42,751 nucleotides of DNA, from assembly GCA_020062205.1 (NCBI GenBank), contig JAGUWT010000230.1, positions 1-42,751 of the forward strand. The letters are read 5' to 3'. Source of the DNA: Thermodesulfovibrionales bacterium. Its GTDB lineage: Bacteria > Nitrospirota > Thermodesulfovibrionia > Thermodesulfovibrionales > SM23-35. The notes beneath the pieces are model-generated. The model was given only the letters and a program-made list of their open reading frames with translations, was not told the DNA's origin and did no database searches. A program made the position numbers and the translations under genes. Positions 8,877-17,754 of the stretch are shown one piece after another. The stretch's first letter is position 1, and every line of letters starts with the position of its first letter.

Positions 8877-9929
8877 ATGGAAAAAATACAAATCGGTGAC
8901 CGTATAATAACTAAAGGATGTTCTCCCTTCATTATTGCCGAAGCAGGGATCAATCATAACGGGGAACTTGAAAAAGCATTTGCCATGATTAATGCAGCAA
9001 AGGAAGCAGGTGCAGATGCAGTTAAATTTCAGACCTTTAAAGCCGAAGAATTTATTACAGACCCTGATTTACCATATACTTATGTGTCACAGGGAAAAGA
9101 GATTACCGAATCCATGCTAAAAATGTTTAAACGATATGAGTTTAACCGTGAAGAATGGTATTTAATTAAAAAAAGATGCGATGAAGAGGGGATTATGTTT
9201 TTGTCCACTCCTCAAAACCGTTCTGACCTTGATTTGCTATTGAAAATTGGAATTCCGGCCATTAAGGTTGGTTCTGATGATTTTACCAATTTACCATCGT
9301 TGAAAAGTTACTCTCAGACAAAGTTGCCGATGATTGTTTCATGTGGAATGTCTGATTTGGCTGAAGTCTATCGTGCCCTTGAAGCAGTAGGCTCTCTTGA
9401 TGGTTACCCTACTGTATTAATGCTTTGTACCAGCCAATATCCCACCCCACTACAAGACGTAAATCTGCTTAAATTAAGGACGTTAATCGATGCATTCCCT
9501 ATGGTGTTGCTCGGATTTTCCGATCATACACAGGGCAACCTCGCATCTTCGTTAGCCGTTGCTTTTGGCGCAGTAGTATTTGAAAAACATTTCACCTTAA
9601 GCCATAATTTACCAGGGCCTGACCACTGGTTCTCTGAAGACCCGGTTGGGTTAAAACAATGGGTTAATTCAATCAGGGATGCCTTTATTATGATGGGAAG
9701 TGCAGATGTGAGGCCCACGGAAGCCGAACTTAGTGCAAGAACCCTTGCACGCCGCAGCATAGTGGCGATTCGTGATATAAATAAAGGGGATTTATTAACC
9801 GATGCCAATGTCGGTTTGAGAAGGCCTGGTAATGGGCTGCCGCCTGAAATGCTCGACAAAATAATCGGTTTGAAGGCTACCTGTCGGATTTCTAAAGGGA
9901 GTCTATTGCAATTTGGTGATTTTAAATAA
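8877..9929 (+). CDS. pseI: PseI: pseudaminic acid synthase (NeuB family)
   Basis: PseI condenses the free 2,4-diacetamido sugar with phosphoenolpyruvate to form the nine-carbon acid. The 350-residue protein has a NeuB TIM barrel with FIIAEAGINHNG near 19-30, AVKFQTFK near 53-60 and GFSDHTQG near 213-220. An antifreeze-like SAF domain occupies about 280-350. The PKIG-type lysine segment reads IKVGSDD. Length is normal. LegI and NeuB are close relatives that sequence inspection cannot fully exclude, but PseB, PseC and PseG in the same operon favour pseudaminic acid. The stop codon shares its last base with the next ATG (TAATG). Confidence 0.9.
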   Translation: MEKIQIGDRIITKGCSPFIIAEAGINHNGELEKAFAMINAAKEAGADAVKFQTFKAEEFITDPDLPYTYVSQGKEITESMLKMFKRYEFNREEWYLIKKRCDEEGIMFLSTPQNRSDLDLLLKIGIPAIKVGSDDFTNLPSLKSYSQTKLPMIVSCGMSDLAEVYRALEAVGSLDGYPTVLMLCTSQYPTPLQDVNLLKLRTLIDAFPMVLLGFSDHTQGNLASSLAVAFGAVVFEKHFTLSHNLPGPDHWFSEDPVGLKQWVNSIRDAFIMMGSADVRPTEAELSARTLARRSIVAIRDINKGDLLTDANVGLRRPGNGLPPEMLDKIIGLKATCRISKGSLLQFGDFK

Positions 9930-11386
9930 TGGATATTTCCGAATTTCAAGAGTTATTTTCGGCATTGACCGGGATTAAGAAAAACCGGTTCCACCCACTC
10001 GTATGGATAAACGGCGAGCCTGAAATCGGCGGAAATGTTTATATAGGGGGGATGTCTGAGGTGAATACAAAGGGTGCAAGTGTGGTCATCGGAGATAACT
10101 GCGACATTGCATCATTTGTCGCCATTAATTGTGCTGATACACATAAAAAATGCATTGGACTGTCGGATAAAGCAGACTGCAGGGACATAGTGCTCGAAAA
10201 CAATGTCTTTGTCGGGTCGCACAGCGTTATTAAAGGCGGGGCATACATTGGCCATCATTCAGTCATTGCGGCGGGTACGATTGTTGACGGCGTAAGAATA
10301 CCTCCATACTCTTTGGTTGCAGGAAACCCGATGCAGGTAAAAGAAGGATATTATCTAAAGCAGGCTTCTGGTATAATTCAGCATAATAAACCAACGTTAG
10401 GCGCAGAGGAAGAAAGGGCTGCTCAAAGAATAATCCGTTCGGGCTGGTTAGCACAGGGAAAGGAAGTGGAAGCATTTGAAAATGAATTTTGTAGTTCTAT
10501 TGGCTTGCCAGAAGGACACGCGGTAGCCGTTACAAACGGGACATCATCATTATTTCTTGCCCTCTGGGCACTAAAAGCACAAGGCAAAAAAGTCGCTTTT
10601 CCTGTTTATACATGCTCGAGCCTGCAGCATGCGGTAGCCATGGCCGGGGCAAAAGAGATTCTTGTGGATATTGATGGAAGGACTCCTAATATTGATCTCG
10701 AGTCGCTTGGTCAAAGTAAAGCTGATATCGCAATCGTGCCTCATATGTTTGGTTTGCCTTTGGATATATCAGATTTTAAAGGTGTAGATATAATCGAAGA
10801 TTGTGCTCAGGCACTGGGTGCATCTGTTAACAATATCCCTGTAGGATTACACGGCAAGATGGGGATATATTCTTTTTATGCCACAAAATTAATGACGAGC
10901 GGCGGACAGGGCGGTATGGTTGTATCTACGGATAAGGCTTTAGTTGATGCTATCAGGGATTACAGGGAATTTGATCAGCGGAGAGATAATATGAAAAGGT
11001 TTAACTTCCAGATGACTGATATGCAGGCTGCAGTCGGCCGCGTTCAACTTAAGAAGCTAACTGATTTTCTGAAGCGCAGGAGTGAGATATTCGAGTCTTA
11101 TCGTGAGAGCGGGCTATCCCTGCTGGATGTATCTGAAAATAATTTATCTCCGGTCCGTTTCCGAGCTGTACTATTGACTGAGCGGCCTAAAGAAGTTATT
11201 CAGGCACTGTCAAATGCAGGAATCAAGGCAATTATACCTATCGAAGATTGGGAACTTCTGGGTGAAAAAGAACTATTTCCTAATTCTTACAACATGACCC
11301 AACGGACTGTCTCGCTTCCAGTATATCCATCGCTCATAGATTACGATGTTAAAAAGGTTATTACTGTGGTGAAGAGTAGTATATGA
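9929..11386 (+). CDS. Fusion: hexapeptide acyltransferase + DegT-family aminotransferase
   Basis: Residues about 25-140 form a left-handed beta-helix acyltransferase, with repeated hexads, a SHSVIKGGAYIGHHSVIAAGT core and the typical VAGNPMQVKEG end near 130-140. Residues about 155-485 form a complete DegT/DnrJ/EryC1 aminotransferase, with TNGTSSLFL at 202-210, EDCAQALGA near 290-298 and the PLP lysine in FYATKLMTSGGQGG (Lys320). One chain could thus transaminate a keto sugar and acylate the new amine. These activities are usually separate proteins (as in the pair at 38522-40146 of this window). The start TAATG overlaps PseI and the stop overlaps the WbqC start by 4 nt. Confidence 0.87.
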   Translation: MDISEFQELFSALTGIKKNRFHPLVWINGEPEIGGNVYIGGMSEVNTKGASVVIGDNCDIASFVAINCADTHKKCIGLSDKADCRDIVLENNVFVGSHSVIKGGAYIGHHSVIAAGTIVDGVRIPPYSLVAGNPMQVKEGYYLKQASGIIQHNKPTLGAEEERAAQRIIRSGWLAQGKEVEAFENEFCSSIGLPEGHAVAVTNGTSSLFLALWALKAQGKKVAFPVYTCSSLQHAVAMAGAKEILVDIDGRTPNIDLESLGQSKADIAIVPHMFGLPLDISDFKGVDIIEDCAQALGASVNNIPVGLHGKMGIYSFYATKLMTSGGQGGMVVSTDKALVDAIRDYREFDQRRDNMKRFNFQMTDMQAAVGRVQLKKLTDFLKRRSEIFESYRESGLSLLDVSENNLSPVRFRAVLLTERPKEVIQALSNAGIKAIIPIEDWELLGEKELFPNSYNMTQRTVSLPVYPSLIDYDVKKVITVVKSSI

Positions 11387-12111
11387 TACTGACCGCGCAT
11401 CAGCCTGTTTATCTACCCTGGCTTGGCCTGTTCCATAAGATTTCCTTAGCGGATAAATTTTGTTTTTTTGATGATGTCCAATATCAACCGAAAGATTGGA
11501 ATAACAGGAATAAAATAAAATTCAATAACGGTACATCAGGCTGGCTAACAGTCCCTGTGCTCAGGAAATCATATCTTGAACGTTCGTATCTTGAGATTGA
11601 AATAAATAATCAACTGCCATGGCAGCGGAAACACTGGAAGTCCATAGAATTAAACTACCGGGAGGCTTCCTATTTCGGGTTGTATGAAAAGGAGTTGAAG
11701 AAATTTTATGAAGTGAAATGGCAGTTTCTTTCTGAGCTAAACTACGAGATGCTTCTGTTTTTCTTAGAAAAGCTAAATATTTCTATACTGGTAGTTAGGA
11801 TGAAAGACTATGACTTTAAGGGTCATAAGTCCGAGCTTGTTCTGGATATGTGCAGGCAGTTAGGGGCGGATATTTATATCTTCGGTGAAAAGGGAAAGGA
11901 CTATGCGGATGTAGAGGGGTTTCATGCTGCAGGCATCACACCTCTGTTTCAGGATTACCGTCACCCTACCTATCCTCAAATGCACGGTGAATTTATCCCT
12001 TATCTCTCAATCATTGACTTGCTTTTTAATTGCGGCTCTGAAAGTCTATCTATACTTACGGCGAATAACCTTCGCAGGAGTGATTTATTTGAGCATTCAA
12101 TCAAGCTTTGA
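11383..12111 (+). CDS. WbqC-family protein
   Basis: The 242-residue protein begins with the signature HQPVYLPWLGLFHKI at residues 6-20, typical of the WbqC family found in O-antigen and glycan clusters. The biochemical role of the family is not established in my knowledge. WbqC genes often sit beside DegT aminotransferases, as here, which suggests a part in N-acylation or amino-sugar processing. The ATG overlaps the preceding stop, and the last 23 nt overlap the methyltransferase gene that follows. Confidence 0.85.
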   Translation: MILTAHQPVYLPWLGLFHKISLADKFCFFDDVQYQPKDWNNRNKIKFNNGTSGWLTVPVLRKSYLERSYLEIEINNQLPWQRKHWKSIELNYREASYFGLYEKELKKFYEVKWQFLSELNYEMLLFFLEKLNISILVVRMKDYDFKGHKSELVLDMCRQLGADIYIFGEKGKDYADVEGFHAAGITPLFQDYRHPTYPQMHGEFIPYLSIIDLLFNCGSESLSILTANNLRRSDLFEHSIKL

Positions 12112-12784
12112 CAGAAAGTGGGAGGAAAATGTTTATAGTCAGGGTAAGCAATTAAACAGATACCCTTTTTCTGATTTAGTCTCCTATGTTATGAGACTCT
12201 ATGCAGAACGGCTCAGGTCTGGAGAGGCATTAAGGGCATTGGAATTAGGTTTTGGCGGAGGAAATAATATTGTTTTTTTGGCTACCGAGGGGTTTGAGAC
12301 CTGGGGGATTGAAGGTTCCCCTTCCGCACATGCATTTGCGAGTGCTCGGATGAAGGAAAAAAGGATTAATACCGAATTGACTGTCGGCGATTTTGTCAGA
12401 TTGCCTTACGATAATGAATTTTTTGATCTCGTTATTGACCGGGAGGCTGTTTATTGCAACATGCCTTCTGCAATTAAAAAAATAATTCGGGAGGTTGTTC
12501 GAGTTTTAAAAAAAGGAGGTCGTTTTTTGACTTTCATGTATTCACTTGAGCATGGAAGCAGGCTTTCCGATGGTGGAAAGCTTATAGACGTAAACACTTA
12601 CAACGATTTTGTGCAGGGCAATTTTGCTGGCACAGGAATAACACATTTTTTTTCGGAAAAGGAAATTCTCAATTACCTTAAGGATTTCGAGATAGAATTT
12701 ATGAAACATCTTCGTGTAGATAGTCTTATCCCATACAAAAGAAATGAGTATGCAGAATATCACACGTGCGCACGTAAAAGATAA
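12089..12784 (+). CDS. Class I SAM-dependent methyltransferase
   Basis: A 231-residue methyltransferase with SAM motif I ALELGFGGGNN near residues 43-53 and a VVRVLKKGGRF post-motif typical of the UbiE/Methyltransf_11 group. It probably methylates a hydroxyl or amino group of a sugar in this cluster. The open frame extends upstream to an ATG at 11924, but that part is out of frame inside the WbqC gene and looks non-coding. I place the start at TTG 12089 because AGGAG (12076-12080) lies 8 nt upstream and the protein-like sequence begins there. The 23-nt overlap with WbqC suggests coupled translation. Confidence 0.82.
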   Translation: MSIQSSFDRKWEENVYSQGKQLNRYPFSDLVSYVMRLYAERLRSGEALRALELGFGGGNNIVFLATEGFETWGIEGSPSAHAFASARMKEKRINTELTVGDFVRLPYDNEFFDLVIDREAVYCNMPSAIKKIIREVVRVLKKGGRFLTFMYSLEHGSRLSDGGKLIDVNTYNDFVQGNFAGTGITHFFSEKEILNYLKDFEIEFMKHLRVDSLIPYKRNEYAEYHTCARKR

Positions 12785-12800
12785 AAAATAGGAGGGGATA

Positions 12801-13553
12801 TTGAATCCTGTTATTTCAAGGACTGAAAAAGAGAAAGACTACCGTGCCAAGATGGAGAGGTTTTTCATGGATGCAAGTGGCACCATATCCGATAAGCTTA
12901 GTAATTTTGCAAGGTTCGTTAGCAGGCAGGACATAGCGCTTTTTCTTTTTAAATACGAGTTATACAAGAGGATACTCGAGGTTCACGGCTCCATCCTTGA
13001 ATTCGGGGTGTATCGTGGCGGTGGAAGCTTTACCTTTGCCCAGTTAAGCGCTATCCTTGAGCCTTACAATTACCAGAGGAGGATAATAGGTTTTGACACT
13101 TTTGAGGGTTTCCCCTCTGTCTCAGAAAATGACCTTCTTTCAGACCCCAACCTGAGCCCCAAGAAAGGAGATTTTTACACCTCAGAAAATTTCTACGAAG
13201 AATTGAGTGAGAATATCAAACTTTTTGACATGAACCGTTTCCTGAACCATATTGAAAAGATATCATTCGTAAAGGGCGATATAAACAAGACGCTCCCGGA
13301 CTTCCTCGAAAAAAACAGGCACATTGTAGTATCACTGGCGTATTTTGACCTTGACATCTATCAGCCTACGAAAAAGGCGCTTGAACTCATATTTCACAGA
13401 ATCCCAAAAGGCGGAATTATTGCTTTTGACGAATTGAACAACCCGCTTTGGCCCGGAGAGACACAGGCAGTAATAGAGACGATTGGAATTAATAATATCC
13501 GTTTGCAGAAATTTACCTTTGAACCCTGCAGGAGTTACTGCGTAATCGAATAA
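12801..13553 (+). CDS. TylF/macrocin-type O-methyltransferase
   Basis: The 250-residue protein has the TylF-family layout: a helical N-terminus, SAM motif I LEFGVYRGGGSF near residues 72-83, IIGFDTFEGFP near 97-107 and an acidic metal-binding segment AYFDLDIYQPT near 180-190. Relatives O-methylate sugar hydroxyls on macrolides and in surface glycan clusters. The start is TTG 12801, chosen because AGGAGGGG lies directly upstream (12790-12797) with suitable spacing. With the methyltransferase just before it and the one at 26155, the locus encodes at least three sugar-type methyltransferases. Confidence 0.82.
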   Translation: MNPVISRTEKEKDYRAKMERFFMDASGTISDKLSNFARFVSRQDIALFLFKYELYKRILEVHGSILEFGVYRGGGSFTFAQLSAILEPYNYQRRIIGFDTFEGFPSVSENDLLSDPNLSPKKGDFYTSENFYEELSENIKLFDMNRFLNHIEKISFVKGDINKTLPDFLEKNRHIVVSLAYFDLDIYQPTKKALELIFHRIPKGGIIAFDELNNPLWPGETQAVIETIGINNIRLQKFTFEPCRSYCVIE

Positions 13554-13554
13554 A

Positions 13555-14259
13555 ATGGAGAAGGCAAATAGAAAAAGTTCAATCTTAGTTGTGGCAGCAC
13601 ATCCCGATGACGAAATCCTTGGATGTGGGGGGACCATGGCTCTTCACTCCATGAAAGGTGATGAGGTATATGTGCTTATCTTAGGGGAGGGAGTAACTTC
13701 AAGGGATGTAAAGAGGGACAGAAAGAAGAGGGATAAGGAAATTAAGGAATTAAGAAGGGATATAGAAGCGGCTAATAAAATAGTGGGGACTAAGAGGACT
13801 TTTTTATATGACTTCCCTGACAACAGGTTCGACAGCGTGCCTTTGCTTGATATTATTAAAGTAATTGAAAAAGTAAAAAATGAAGTAATACCAGATATTG
13901 TCTATACCCACCACCACGGCGATTTAAATATTGACCACCGGCTAACATTCCATGCAGTCCTAACAGCTTGCAGACCGTTAAAAGGGGAATCTGTAAAGGA
14001 AATCTATTCCTTTGAAGTGCCTTCTTCAACCGAATGGTCGCCAGATAACAGCAAATATTTCATGCCGAATTATTTTGTAAATATTAAAGATACATTTCAG
14101 GAAAAAATAAAAGCTATGAAAGCTTATACGAGCGAGATTCGCGATTTTCCACATCCACGCTCTGCAAGGGCTTTAGAAATTTTGGCTTGTAATAGAGGAA
14201 TAAGTGTTGGTCTTGAGTATGCAGAGGCGTTTGAAGTGATACGGCAAGTACGCGGTTAA
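13555..14259 (+). CDS. PIG-L/LmbE-family deacetylase
   Basis: This 234-residue zinc-dependent deacetylase has the catalytic motif AAHPDDEILGCGGT at residues 14-27 and a second metal/His motif HHHGDLNIDHR near 121-131. PIG-L enzymes remove N-acetyl groups from GlcNAc-containing substrates. In this locus it could strip an acetyl group from a nucleotide sugar or from the nonulosonic acid, so that a different acyl group can be installed by the GNAT (14286) or AAC(3)-type (19650) enzymes. That order is inference. The ATG lies 1 nt after the previous stop. Confidence 0.87.
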   Translation: MEKANRKSSILVVAAHPDDEILGCGGTMALHSMKGDEVYVLILGEGVTSRDVKRDRKKRDKEIKELRRDIEAANKIVGTKRTFLYDFPDNRFDSVPLLDIIKVIEKVKNEVIPDIVYTHHHGDLNIDHRLTFHAVLTACRPLKGESVKEIYSFEVPSSTEWSPDNSKYFMPNYFVNIKDTFQEKIKAMKAYTSEIRDFPHPRSARALEILACNRGISVGLEYAEAFEVIRQVRG

Positions 14260-14285
14260 AGCCAACTCTAAATTTAGATCAGAAA

Positions 14286-14870
14286 ATGAATGACAAAGTA
14301 TCTAAGAAAATTTTTTCAAGCAAGGCTTTTTTGGTAGGAAAAAGATTATATTTAAGACCATTGCTAAAATCTGACATAACGAAAAGATATTTATCCTGGC
14401 TCAATGATGCGGAGGTAACGAGATATATTGAAACTGGATTATTTCCTGTTACAGAAAAAGACCTCGAAGAGTTCTATAAAAAAATAAGGGTTAGTAAAAC
14501 GGATATTATGTTTGCTATTATTGACAAAAAGCATGATTTGCACATCGGCAATATAAAATTGGGGGGTATTAAATGGGTGCACCGCTTTGCTGATTTAGGG
14601 ATTATGATTGGTGATAAAGCGTACTGGGGGAGAGGTTATGGAGAAGAAGCATGCAGATTATTACTTGGATATGCCTTTAACAGGTTAAATTTAAATAAGG
14701 TTACGTTGGGTTCTTATGCAACCAATTTAGCAGCGTTGAAAACCTATAAAAAAGTTGGTTTTAAAATTGAAGGTAGGATAAAGAAGTTGTTGAGTATTGA
14801 TGGGAAATATGTTGACCATGTTCTGATGGGAATTCTGCAGAGTGAATACAATAAAAAAGCCTTTAAATAA
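14286..14870 (+). CDS. pseH: GNAT acetyltransferase, PseH candidate
   Basis: The 194-residue protein is a RimJ/RimL-type GNAT. The acetyl-CoA loop reads GDKAYWGRGYGEEACRLL near residues 113-130, followed by ATNLAALKTYKKVGF. PseH N-acetylates the 4-amino group produced by PseC, and it is the only missing step between PseC and PseG in this operon. No other GNAT is present, so this gene is the best candidate. The substrate is inferred from context only, and the acyl donor could differ from acetyl-CoA. Confidence 0.75.
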   Translation: MNDKVSKKIFSSKAFLVGKRLYLRPLLKSDITKRYLSWLNDAEVTRYIETGLFPVTEKDLEEFYKKIRVSKTDIMFAIIDKKHDLHIGNIKLGGIKWVHRFADLGIMIGDKAYWGRGYGEEACRLLLGYAFNRLNLNKVTLGSYATNLAALKTYKKVGFKIEGRIKKLLSIDGKYVDHVLMGILQSEYNKKAFK

Positions 14871-14891
14871 AACAGTAACAGGAGATATTCT

Positions 14892-16223
14892 TTGGACCAC
14901 AATGCTGTAATGTCCTTCATGCGGCGGCATTATCTTAAAAATAGAACCATAGTTTCTAAAGATATTACGGGAATCATTGAAGATGTAGCTACATACATTG
15001 GCATTGAACCAGTATTGCACCGCTATCCAACAGGAAACGAGTATTCTACATGGGATATCCCACCTCGATGGGATGTGCGTGAGGCATGGCTTAAAGACGA
15101 AGATGGCAATATTATTGCAAGCTATGAAGATCACCCCCTTTTTCTTGCCCCGTATTCGATACCTTTCCATGGAGTTGTGACGTTTGAAGGTTTAAAGGAT
15201 CATGTCAGCACCCATCCGACGCTTCGAGATGCCTTTTTCTATGAGCATAGGCTTGCCTACAACTCGCGATTAAGACTTAAGGACTGGAGAATAAGTCTGC
15301 CGGCCGATCTTCTCGACCGACTTAATCCAATGGGTAGGTACGAGGTGTGTATTGATGTTGAAGTTGAGCCGGGTGAGATGCTTGTTGCCGAGTTTGTGCT
15401 ACCGGGCAAAAGCGAGGATGTAGTAGCCCTGCTTGCTGACTATTGCCATCCCGGACAAGTCAACGATAGCTTTTCAGGAATCGTGACGTTCATGGATGTC
15501 CTCAAAGAATTAAAGGAAAGACCGTCACGGAACTTCACATACAGTCTGATGCTTTTCCCAGAGACTATCGGGTCATCAGTCATGCTTGCTTCAAATCCTG
15601 AACGTATTCCAAAAATTAAAGGTGCTATTTTTTGTGAGATGGTCGCATGGGGTGCTCAATGGGCAATAAAAAAAACGTTCACCGGCGATACGTACATGGA
15701 TATGCTGGCTGGCGTCCTCTGCCTCGAAATGCCTGAGATCAAAACAATAAGCTTTGACGATGGAGCCGGAAATGATGAAATAGTATTTGACTGGGCTGGA
15801 ATTCCTGCAATATCGCTTCAACGATATCCTTACGAAGAATATCACTCAAGCGAAGACAGCCCCGAAAAGATCGATATGGAAAGCATGAAGCGCGCCATTG
15901 AAATCATTCTTAAAATGATAGATGTTATCGAAAACGACCGTATCTGGTGCTGCGTGCACCCAGTTCCTTTTTATATGTCGCGGTTTGATCTTTATAATGA
16001 TGCTGTTTCTGTCTGGCAAGACCACTTGTTCTTCCGCAACATTCTCTTCAATCTGAACGGGTACAAAAGTATTCTTGAGATAGCGAATAAACTCGGAAGA
16101 CAATTCGATAAAACACTAGGAATAATAAAGGCAATGGAAAAATATGGATTGGTAAGATCAGGTGAATTGGGATTAATAGTCGCGTCAAGAAAGCAGAGAT
16201 ATAGGCGGCTTAAAAAAGCATAA
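14892..16223 (+). CDS. DUF4910-type M28-like aminopeptidase-fold protein
   Basis: A 443-residue protein with a zinc aminopeptidase-like core. Likely metal ligands are His186 and Asp192 in CHPGQVNDSFSG, Glu224 in FPETIGS, and the His of EEYHSSED near residue 318. A winged-helix-like region closes the protein from about 360, with GLVRSGELG. The family is common in surface-glycan loci, but the substrate is unknown to me. It might hydrolyse an amide bond on an aminoacylated sugar. The TTG start at 14892 is supported by AGGAGA about 8 nt upstream. Confidence 0.75.
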   Translation: MDHNAVMSFMRRHYLKNRTIVSKDITGIIEDVATYIGIEPVLHRYPTGNEYSTWDIPPRWDVREAWLKDEDGNIIASYEDHPLFLAPYSIPFHGVVTFEGLKDHVSTHPTLRDAFFYEHRLAYNSRLRLKDWRISLPADLLDRLNPMGRYEVCIDVEVEPGEMLVAEFVLPGKSEDVVALLADYCHPGQVNDSFSGIVTFMDVLKELKERPSRNFTYSLMLFPETIGSSVMLASNPERIPKIKGAIFCEMVAWGAQWAIKKTFTGDTYMDMLAGVLCLEMPEIKTISFDDGAGNDEIVFDWAGIPAISLQRYPYEEYHSSEDSPEKIDMESMKRAIEIILKMIDVIENDRIWCCVHPVPFYMSRFDLYNDAVSVWQDHLFFRNILFNLNGYKSILEIANKLGRQFDKTLGIIKAMEKYGLVRSGELGLIVASRKQRYRRLKKA

Positions 16224-16245
16224 TCAGTTATTTAAGGAGTTGAAG

Positions 16246-17754
16246 ATGAAAGTTTTAGGCATATCAGGAAGTTTAAGAAATTTACGCTTTGGAAAAGGAT
16301 CCGATTTATTAGTTTCAGAAATAAAAAAAATTGCTACAAAAGATAACCTTCTTGAGTATTTAAAAGAACAAGGGAACTTATGTTTAAGTTTATTTATAGA
16401 ATCAGGCAGAAAAATGGGAAAACCTTTCAATCAGTTATATGAGAAGTTAAAAAAAACTGGCGGCAATTACGGGTTAAGCAACAGTGAGATTGCCCTTGCT
16501 ACGGGGCTATGGGGTGTAAACCAAAATGGGGTAGACATTGAACATGTAAGCTTGACCGAATTTTTAGAGAGGAATCAAAACAAAACCGTTGGACGCGAAC
16601 AAATTTTACAAAGAGTACAAGAAGCAGATGGCATTTTGGTTTCTGGACCTGTTTATTTTGGTGACCGCAGTTCACTGATTTATGATTTCCTGCGGTTGCT
16701 CAAGTTGGAGCCACAGATTGTAAAAAACAAGGTTTATGCCGGAATTGCTGTTGGAGCTAAGCGGAATGGCGGACAGGAAACAACACTTATTTATCAGATG
16801 ATGGATTTTATTAATATTGGCATGATTGCTGTAGGAAACGATTTGAATACGACAGCCCAGTACGGCGGGACAGGAGTTGCAGGTGATGTCGGTACTATGG
16901 CAAATGATAGCATTGGATTAGAAACTGCTATTGGCACAGGTAATCGTATAGGGGATGTGGTCAATCTAATATCCACTGCTGGAAAATTACATCTAAAGGA
17001 TAAGCCTCGCATAGGTGTATTTATACTACAAGATTGTGAAGAAACCGCCTTGAGAAAAATAAAAAATGTGGTGGAAAAGTATGAGATTTTCAATAAAGCC
17101 GATTTTAAATTTTTTCATTTACCAAAAGAAAAGATAAATAGATGTATAGCCTGCGATAATTGTCCAGCCTTTATTGACGATGACGAAGTTTATAACTGCA
17201 TCAATCAGAGAAAAGATGACCTTTTCAAAAAAATCCATAAGGAAATAATCGGCCTTGATGGAATACTTCTAGGCGGATACTCTACAAATGACTTTACCAA
17301 AATTTATTCTGTATACCAAACGTTTATTGAGAGAACCCGTTACTTAAGAAGAAGTGACTATCAATTTTCAAACCTCTTGGTAGCGCCTTTAGTTGTGGAA
17401 GAAGTTACAAGTCGGGAAAATCTAAGCATACGTATCATAACCTCGATGATACGTCATCATACTATTATGTTTAGGCCTTTAGTTTTGCAGCTAAAAGATG
17501 GTCAGGAGATCACAGAAAATTTATTCGTTGCTGATTTGTGCTCATACATAGAACTTGCTGGTTCAATTACGGCTGGAAGAATATTAAAATATGCAAGTAA
17601 GTTGGTCAAAAAGACGTATAATCCGTATGGTTATACTCTTAGATCAAGCAGGGACATGGAACAGTCCACTATCGAAAAAAAGCAGAAGGTTATGGAAAAT
17701 CGAAAGCACCGGTTTGAAGCGATGTTAGAAAAAAGAGTTGAGGGACACCAATGA
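16246..17754 (+). CDS. Tandem flavodoxin-fold NAD(P)H-dependent oxidoreductase
   Basis: About 502 residues made of two NADPH-dependent FMN reductase-like halves. The first begins VLGISGSLRN and has SGPVYFGDRSSLIYDFLRL. The second begins near RIGVFILQD and has GLDGILLGGY. Between the flavin loops of the second half lies a Cys cluster, CIACDNCPAF with a later Cys in DDEVYNC, which may bind an iron-sulphur centre or be redox-active. The start is ATG 16246, preceded by AAGGAG at 16234-16239. A TTG six bases earlier is less likely. It may supply electrons for the radical SAM enzyme or reduce a pathway intermediate. Both ideas are inference. Confidence 0.72.
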   Translation: MKVLGISGSLRNLRFGKGSDLLVSEIKKIATKDNLLEYLKEQGNLCLSLFIESGRKMGKPFNQLYEKLKKTGGNYGLSNSEIALATGLWGVNQNGVDIEHVSLTEFLERNQNKTVGREQILQRVQEADGILVSGPVYFGDRSSLIYDFLRLLKLEPQIVKNKVYAGIAVGAKRNGGQETTLIYQMMDFINIGMIAVGNDLNTTAQYGGTGVAGDVGTMANDSIGLETAIGTGNRIGDVVNLISTAGKLHLKDKPRIGVFILQDCEETALRKIKNVVEKYEIFNKADFKFFHLPKEKINRCIACDNCPAFIDDDEVYNCINQRKDDLFKKIHKEIIGLDGILLGGYSTNDFTKIYSVYQTFIERTRYLRRSDYQFSNLLVAPLVVEEVTSRENLSIRIITSMIRHHTIMFRPLVLQLKDGQEITENLFVADLCSYIELAGSITAGRILKYASKLVKKTYNPYGYTLRSSRDMEQSTIEKKQKVMENRKHRFEAMLEKRVEGHQ

